Assembly: GCA_009377715.1 (NCBI GenBank) | Contig: WHTN01000010.1 | Location: 1-47,265 of the forward strand | Length of the DNA: 47,265 nucleotides | Direction of reading: 5' to 3' | Source of the DNA: Dehalococcoidia bacterium | Lineage (GTDB): Bacteria > Chloroflexota > Dehalococcoidia > SM23-28-2 > WHTN01 | Shown: positions 42,977 to 47,265 of the stretch, one piece after another | Position numbering within the stretch: the first letter of the stretch is position 1 | Layout: each line of letters starts with the position of its first letter | Translations under genes and position numbers: made by a program | The notes under the pieces: generated by a model | Database searches by the model: none | What the model saw: the letters and a program-made list of their open reading frames with translations, nothing else | Told to the model about the DNA's origin: nothing

Positions 42977-43878
42977 GTGCTAATGGTTCACATGGATCAG
43001 GTTCGAGAGGATGTCGGGAAGAACTTCCCTGAGCTAAAAATAGCGTCAATAAGCTACGCTGGCGAGGGGACGGACAGCCGGGCGTTCTTGCTCAACGATG
43101 ACCTCATATTTCGGTTCCCTAAACACCAAGAAATCGTAGGCCAGTTAAACGCGGAAATTTGTTTGCTTCCCCTGCTAAGATCTTACATTCAAGTTGCAAT
43201 CCCAGATTTTGGGTACATCGGCCGACGAAGAGAAGGCGGTTTTCCCTTCGTAGGGTACAAGAAGATTCATGGCGTTGGCTTGGAAAAGAGCTGATGTTGG
43301 AACTCGATTCGAGTTTAAGAGACGCGCTTATGAGTGAAATAGCTGCGTTTATTCAGCAAGTCCACTCATTCCCTGTCGACACCGCCAAACGATGTGGCGT
43401 AAAGGCCGTAGATTTCAAAGAGAAGTATGCAAGCCAGTTAGAGGATATACGACGAAACGTATATCATTTGCTCGATACGCTTACCATTACTTACGTTGAA
43501 AAGCTGCATGAGGACTATCTCTCCGATGAAAAGAATTTTGAGTATATGCCTGTGCTGCTTCATGCAGACTTAAGTCCGGACCACATAATTTACGACCATG
43601 AGAAACGGGCGATCGCTGGTGTTATAGATTTCGGTGATGTGCAGATCGGCGACCCCGATTATGACCTGGTGTATCTTTACGAAGACTATTGGGGCGAGGG
43701 GTTCATCCGCGAATTTCTACGGTACTATTCTCATGACGATCCCGAACGACTGCTGGCGAAACTCGAGTTCTTCAGCCGCTCCAACACCATTCGAGATATA
43801 TTGATCGCCAAGCGTCGAGAGGATCGAAAGGTATTCCAAGAGGCGTTAAGCAATCTAAAAGAGGAAGCCTATGCCTGA
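42977..43878 (+). pseudogene. aminoglycoside phosphotransferase-like kinase, frameshifted
   Basis: An APH/ChoK-fold kinase. N-lobe: ISYAGEGTDSRAFLLNDDLIFRFP. Frame break at about 43278-43284 after HGVGLEK, where one base appears lost; adding one gives ELMLELDSSLRDALM. The C-lobe has LLHADLSPDHIIYD with the catalytic Asp and GVIDFGDVQIGDPDYDL with the metal Asp. Restored length is about 300 residues. The start may be GTG 42977 or ATG 42992. Substrate unknown; not evidence of drug resistance. Confidence 0.75.
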
Positions 43879-43961
43879 TTATCTTAGCGCACTTATACTA
43901 ACGACACGGAGCAGAGGAACCGTAAACGTGCTCCGCTCCGATTTTCGACCGGTGGAGACCT

Positions 43962-44473
43962 ATGGATAAGCAACTTATCGCCAGAGCTTCGACCACTATA
44001 AACGCGCCAGTTGCCGCAGTGTGGAATGCCCTCGTCGATCCTCAGATGATAAAACAGTATATGTTCAGAACAAACGTCATTTCAGAATGGAAAGAGGGGA
44101 GTCCAATCGTTTGGCAAGGGTGAATGGCAAGGTAAGACGTACGAAGATAAAGGGGTGATACTCCGCCTGGAGCCGCAGCGAGTCCTACAATACAGTCACT
44201 TCAGTCCGCTCTTAGGCTTAGAAGATGAGCCGGAGAACTACCACCGGGTAACCGTTTAACTGTCTGAACAAGGCGGAAACACGTTCGTCTCCCTCTCCCA
44301 GGACAACAACTCGACTGAAGAAGAGCGTGACGGTGATGAAGCAGGCGGAGACGGCTGGAGCTGTGATCACAACGTCGGCGCACGACACTTCCTGGGGTGG
44401 TTACGCCGGCTATTTTCAAGACCCGGACGGCCACTTATGGGAGATCGCCTGGAATCCCGCGTTGGAAGTATAG
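43962..44473 (+). pseudogene. remnant joining an SRPBCC and a VOC gene
   Basis: From ATG 43962 the frame gives an AHSA1/SRPBCC N-terminus (IARASTTINAPVAAVWNALV, DPQMIKQYMF). It breaks at a GGG run near 44118, continues in another frame to GEWQGKTYEDKGVIL, and meets a TAA at 44257-44259. From about 44325 a third frame gives the C-terminal end of a VOC-type protein (SWGGYAGYFQDPDGHLWEIAWNP). The 3' end of the first gene and the 5' end of the second are gone, so a deletion joined two genes and further lesions followed. Confidence 0.75.
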
Positions 44474-44547
44474 ATTGAACCCGGGCTTAAGGACGACACG
44501 TCCGTTACGAATTCATCCATCAAGGCAAAGAAACTGAGGTTAAAAAG

Positions 44548-44940
44548 ATGACTACTCAGGGTCCCTTAAGTCTCTCTCATATCGGGCAGATCTCCGTCCG
44601 CGTTCACGACATTGAGCGCGCTGTCGCCTTCTACCGCGATACGCTCGGCATGAAGTATCTGTTCACTGCCGGAGAGCAGCTCGCTTTCTTCGATTGTGAC
44701 GGCGTGCGTCTAATGCTCGACCGACTCGAGCCGGGCGAATTCGATCACCCCAGTTCGATAATCTACTTCGAGGTAGATGACATAAATCGTTCACATGATG
44801 TGCTTGAGCAAAAGGGCGTGCGAATGATTTCGCAGCCTCACATCATCAACAAAGGTGAAACGGGAGACCTCTGGATGACGTTCTTCCGCGATTCGGAGGA
44901 TAATGTTCTCGCCCTTATGAGCGAGGTCGAACGCATCTAG
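44548..44940 (+). CDS. VOC-family (glyoxalase/bleomycin resistance-like) protein
   Basis: A 130-residue protein of the vicinal-oxygen-chelate fold. HIGQISVRVHDIERAVAFYRDTLG supplies the first metal His, YFEVDDINRSHDVLEQKGV the second module, and WMTFFRDSEDNVLALMSEV a C-terminal Glu region. The N-terminal HIGQISVRVHD pattern resembles enzymes such as methylmalonyl-CoA epimerase, but the reaction cannot be set. It is intact, unlike the VOC remnant just upstream. Confidence 0.88.
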   Translation: MTTQGPLSLSHIGQISVRVHDIERAVAFYRDTLGMKYLFTAGEQLAFFDCDGVRLMLDRLEPGEFDHPSSIIYFEVDDINRSHDVLEQKGVRMISQPHIINKGETGDLWMTFFRDSEDNVLALMSEVERI

Positions 44941-44991
44941 CGCTATGTCTGATACCGAGACAGGCCGTGAGATTAAAGGTTTTAGATCTGC

Positions 44992-45025
44992 CAAAAAGAC
45001 ACCGAAGTCGTATCTTCGGTGTCTT
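44992..45025 (-). terminator. terminator of the minus-strand membrane gene pair
   Basis: AAGACACCGAAG and CTTCGGTGTCTT pair around a 6-base loop. On the minus strand the stem is followed by TTTTT, so it ends the YtxH-like unit. Confidence 0.85.
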
Positions 45026-45055
45026 CAAGACAACCCTTGAACTGATTGAACACGG

Positions 45056-45337
45056 TCAGCGGCGGCGCTGGGCTATGGAGTCACGATATCGCTGTTGCAA
45101 TTCTTCCTCCCTCTCACGGGCGGCATCTTTGCCGGCTGCCAGCGCTTCCTCTACCCGCCCCTTGATTTGGTCTAGGAGGCCTCTCATTTTGTTGTTAGAC
45201 TCCCTTTTCTCCTTCGAGTCAAACGGAGGCGTGTAATCGGTGCTGTTTTGCGCGCCGACAAGCGTTGGCCCCAAAACCATGCCCAATGCTACGCCCGCCA
45301 CGGCGCCAAAAAGAAGACCCATAAACAACTTTGCCAT
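45056..45337 (-). CDS. YtxH-domain-like membrane protein
   Basis: A 93-residue protein. A single N-terminal membrane helix (LFMGLLFGAVAGVALGMVLGP) is followed by a Ser/Thr stretch and a charged amphipathic helix (RGLLDQIKGRVEEALAAGKDAA). This is the YtxH/gas-vesicle-like small envelope protein layout, often linked to stress. It is downstream of a second membrane protein, 6 bases apart, in one unit. Confidence 0.75.
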   Translation of the reverse strand: MAKLFMGLLFGAVAGVALGMVLGPTLVGAQNSTDYTPPFDSKEKRESNNKMRGLLDQIKGRVEEALAAGKDAAREREEELQQRYRDSIAQRRR

Positions 45338-45343
45338 CTCAGC

Positions 45344-45664
45344 CTACCTACGTCGCATTCCGGTGATGACTTCCATACCGCGCTTAACGCCAGCGAAGAC
45401 GCTATATACACGTATGATTGGCGAGACGGCAGTATCTGAGAGGAAGGCAGTGGTCCCGCGTACGTTGTTCGCCGTGTCGCGGAAGGAACTCAGCGTAGGC
45501 ATCATACCATTCTGTACAGCACCACGAATCGTAGACATAAGTCGGATAGCGATTAGGCCGATGACGATGATAAAGATCAGGCTGACCAGGAAGACAACTG
45601 TCCCAGCTATAGTGAACGCGATTATCGTTACGTCTCGAAAATCTTGCAAAGTGTCGATGCCCAT
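45344..45664 (-). CDS. small membrane protein, partner of the YtxH-like gene
   Basis: A 106-residue protein with one strong membrane helix (IIAFTIAGTVVFLVSLIFIIVIGLIAIRL) and a C-terminal half rich in Ser, Thr and Arg (GTTAFLSDTAVSPIIRVYS, GVKRGMEVITGMRRR). It resembles small conserved proteins of Chloroflexota found upstream of YtxH-type genes. The function is unknown. Confidence 0.65.
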   Translation of the reverse strand: MGIDTLQDFRDVTIIAFTIAGTVVFLVSLIFIIVIGLIAIRLMSTIRGAVQNGMMPTLSSFRDTANNVRGTTAFLSDTAVSPIIRVYSVFAGVKRGMEVITGMRRR

Positions 45665-45750
45665 TTATCCCCCTACGCTTTAGACCGAGACGCCGTTCTG
45701 CGAGTATCATAAGACCGTGAGTTAAAGGGTGTCAAACCAATCTAACGTCA

Positions 45751-45862
45751 TACTGAGCCCCTTCGACGGTCTCCCATTTCAGCGAGTCGTCTTCGGAGAC
45801 AGGACAAACTCCACGAAGAATCTGCTTGCAACTAGACCTTTCGTTCTGCTCAGGGTGACATG
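45751..45862. repeat. dispersed repeat, ACGAAGAATC type
   Basis: Contains CCCCTTCGACGG, CCACGAAGAATCTGC and ends with GCTCAGGGTGACATG, related to the element at 11554. The remaining gap (45665-46088) holds no gene. Confidence 0.6.
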
Positions 45863-45899
45863 GGAGCTTTAGATCCCCAAGTGGCTTACTGAATAAAAG

Positions 45900-45945
45900 A
45901 AAAGCCCCGGAGTGACCTTCTGTTCACATACGGGCTTTGGTTTTC
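45900..45945. terminator. terminator-like hairpin
   Basis: AAAGCCC at 45901-45907 pairs with GGGCTTT at 45932-45938, followed by GGTTTTC. It lies in the gap after the HPRT gene. Confidence 0.5.
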
Positions 45946-46088
45946 ACCGAGCCCTTAGCCTTTCGGCCTTCGGAACAAGTTGACCGCTCAGGGGCAATAT
46001 CAACGATAAGCTATAGAGCTAGCGTCGTCAATCAACAAAGCGTTACAAACGTGTATAGAAGTATAAAATCTACGTAACAGACAGCGGT

Positions 46089-47084
46089 TTACGTCACAGC
46101 CGGTTTCTTACGTCTCGCCCTAGCGGTTCGCATCTCAGAGGGCGGCTCCGGCTTCTTGTGAACGTCTTCCAGCAGCGCTGGTTTGAGTAACGCTATATAG
46201 GGTAGATTACGGTATCGCTGATGGAAATCTAAACCGTACCCGACCACGAATTCGTCCGGAATTTGGAAGCCGGTATACTTCACAGACACCTCCACTAAGC
46301 GCCGGGCTGGTTTATCAAGAAGGGTACAGACTTCGAGGCTTGCCGGCCGGTGCGCCCGCAAATAGGTCAGGAGATAGTTCAACGTCATGCCTGTGTCTAG
46401 GATGTCCTCAACCATTATCACGTGGCGGCCGCTAATGTTTTCGTCCAGGTCTTTGACGATCTTGACTGTGCCCGGAATAGCGCTTTCGTAGCGGCTTATC
46501 GCCATAAAATCGACCGCGAGTGGCAATTCGATGTGGCGCATCAGGTCAGCCATAAAACAGGTCACGCCCTTGAGAACTCCCACAAGAACGATATCTTTAC
46601 CTTTGTAGTCTTCCGTGATGTGCTCGGCGAGTTCTTGCACGCGTTTTTGTAGCAAAGCTTCCGGTATGATCATCCGCTCAATCTCCGGGATCTGGCGCGC
46701 GCCGGGCGGCCCGTAGCCGTATTTGGCGAGCAATCGTAGGTAATCGCGTTTGTATAGCAGGCGGACGTTTACGTCCGGGTAAAGCTGACGCAATAGACGG
46801 ACTTTACGGTTCTTGTCTCGGACGAGGTCTTGTTTGAGGGTCGTCAGCTCTACGTATAGATCGAGTTCCGTAAGATAAAAGTCGGGCGTAAAGGCTTCGA
46901 TTAGGCGTTCACCTTCCCATTGGAGCGGGAAAGTGCGGGGCTCGTATCGCCAGGAAACGCTGTAGAAGTCCAGTATCTTGGCGAACTCTGCCTCGCTGGG
47001 GTGCGCGAAGCTAACCGGGGGCTTGACCTCTAGTTCAGGTACCTTGGCCTCAGGGCGACGTTGGACTTTGGCTGCTTGTGACAT
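46089..47084 (-). CDS. hypoxanthine phosphoribosyltransferase with N-terminal nuclease-like domain
   Basis: A 331-residue two-domain protein. Residues 145-310 are a purine phosphoribosyltransferase: [28 protein letters not shown], and the PRPP loop [17 protein letters not shown] at 222-238, as in Hpt, which salvages hypoxanthine and guanine. Residues 28-125 form an extra domain with [30 protein letters not shown] and YVELTTLK. The order E-x(n)-PD-x(n)-ELT resembles PD-(D/E)XK nucleases, but the usual lysine after the acidic residue is Thr (K84 is nearby), so activity is doubtful. Met at 47084 is chosen; the frame extends to 47150 inside mnmA. The tail is basic. Confidence 0.85.
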   Translation of the reverse strand: MSQAAKVQRRPEAKVPELEVKPPVSFAHPSEAEFAKILDFYSVSWRYEPRTFPLQWEGERLIEAFTPDFYLTELDLYVELTTLKQDLVRDKNRKVRLLRQLYPDVNVRLLYKRDYLRLLAKYGYGPPGARQIPEIERMIIPEALLQKRVQELAEHITEDYKGKDIVLVGVLKGVTCFMADLMRHIELPLAVDFMAISRYESAIPGTVKIVKDLDENISGRHVIMVEDILDTGMTLNYLLTYLRAHRPASLEVCTLLDKPARRLVEVSVKYTGFQIPDEFVVGYGLDFHQRYRNLPYIALLKPALLEDVHKKPEPPSEMRTARARRKKPAVT

Positions 47085-47265
47085 ATCCCGAATCGGTTGT
47101 TGCCCGACCAGCGTTTGAGATGATACCGCCGCCGAGAACGTTGTCACCATGGTAGAAGACTACAGCCTGGCCGGGCGTGACCGCCCTTACAGGCTCATCC
47201 AGTTCTACCCGCGCCCGCGCGCCTTCGACGGTTAGAGTTCCTGGTATGTCTGTGCTCCGGTAGCG
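47050..47265 (-). CDS. mnmA: tRNA-specific 2-thiouridylase, C-terminal end
   Basis: The minus-strand frame from the window edge to TGA at 47050-47052 reads 71 residues, including [26 protein letters not shown]. This is the conserved end of MnmA, which adds sulfur to U34 of several tRNAs. The rest of the gene lies outside the window. Its end overlaps the start of the phosphoribosyltransferase gene by 35 bases, so the two are co-transcribed. Confidence 0.9.
   Translation of the reverse strand, partial: RYRSTDIPGTLTVEGARARVELDEPVRAVTPGQAVVFYHGDNVLGGGIISNAGRATTDSGYVTSSQSPTSP

Overview
The window looks like a chromosomal segment of a G+C-rich member of the Chloroflexota, most plausibly Dehalococcoidia-like. 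This is inferred from protein character, not from a marker gene: an Mrp/DUF971 fusion behind a SufR-like regulator, a CADD-family protein, scattered his genes, and many intergenic palindromes bounded by GTCATTGCGAG. All three stop codons end intact genes, so the in-frame stops described below are not recoding.

Layout. 1-3.2 kb: accessory genes (tail of a P-loop kinase, a solitary DNA methyltransferase, a broken small membrane protein, a toxin-antitoxin-like pair whose PIN toxin has a stop). 3.2-9.1 kb: core genes (mrp and sufR-like regulator, a small Cys/His protein with a consensus promoter, pyrD with a frameshift, a flippase, tRNA-Pro, a CADD-like enzyme). 9.2-14.1 kb: a prophage or gene-transfer-agent remnant on the minus strand (portal, Cys-rich HTH protein, internally deleted large terminase, small membrane proteins). 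It has a LexA-type box upstream and dispersed repeats inserted between and inside its genes. 14.6-19.6 kb: Tat-exported amidase, CorA, lipoprotein and ligA. 19.6-24.5 kb: hisH, hisA, hisF and hisI, interleaved with an AlkD-like gene and two tandem TauE/SafE transporters. 24.5-28.8 kb: tRNA-Ser(CGA), YciI-like protein, a tRNA fragment, broken membrane genes, a DM13 protein and a thioredoxin. 28.9-35.8 kb: a catabolic-looking cluster (Rieske oxygenase, OCD/mu-crystallin protein, decayed Ldh2-type dehydrogenase, decayed second Rieske oxygenase, NahE/DHDPS-like aldolase). 36.0-38.7 kb: ppdK. 38.76-40.95 kb: a 2.2-kb IS1595-like element with terminal inverted repeats that carries a MazF-type module and a DUF6941-like gene. 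41.0-45.7 kb: small accessory genes, several broken, around tRNA-Ser(GGA). 46.1-47.3 kb: a nuclease-like/hypoxanthine phosphoribosyltransferase fusion and the end of mnmA.

Working together. The Rieske oxygenase, OCD protein and hydratase-aldolase resemble parts of an aromatic or nitrogen-containing substrate pathway whose product could reach PPDK as pyruvate; this is inference. The his genes supply four steps of histidine synthesis. mrp with the SufR-like regulator suggests Fe-S-responsive control of an Fe-S carrier.

About a dozen reading frames carry a single-base frameshift, an in-frame stop or a truncation, while long genes such as ppdK, ligA and mrp are open throughout. Some lesions, notably in pyrD, may be sequence errors. 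Others, such as the loss of the Rieske ligands and the terminase deletion, look like true decay.
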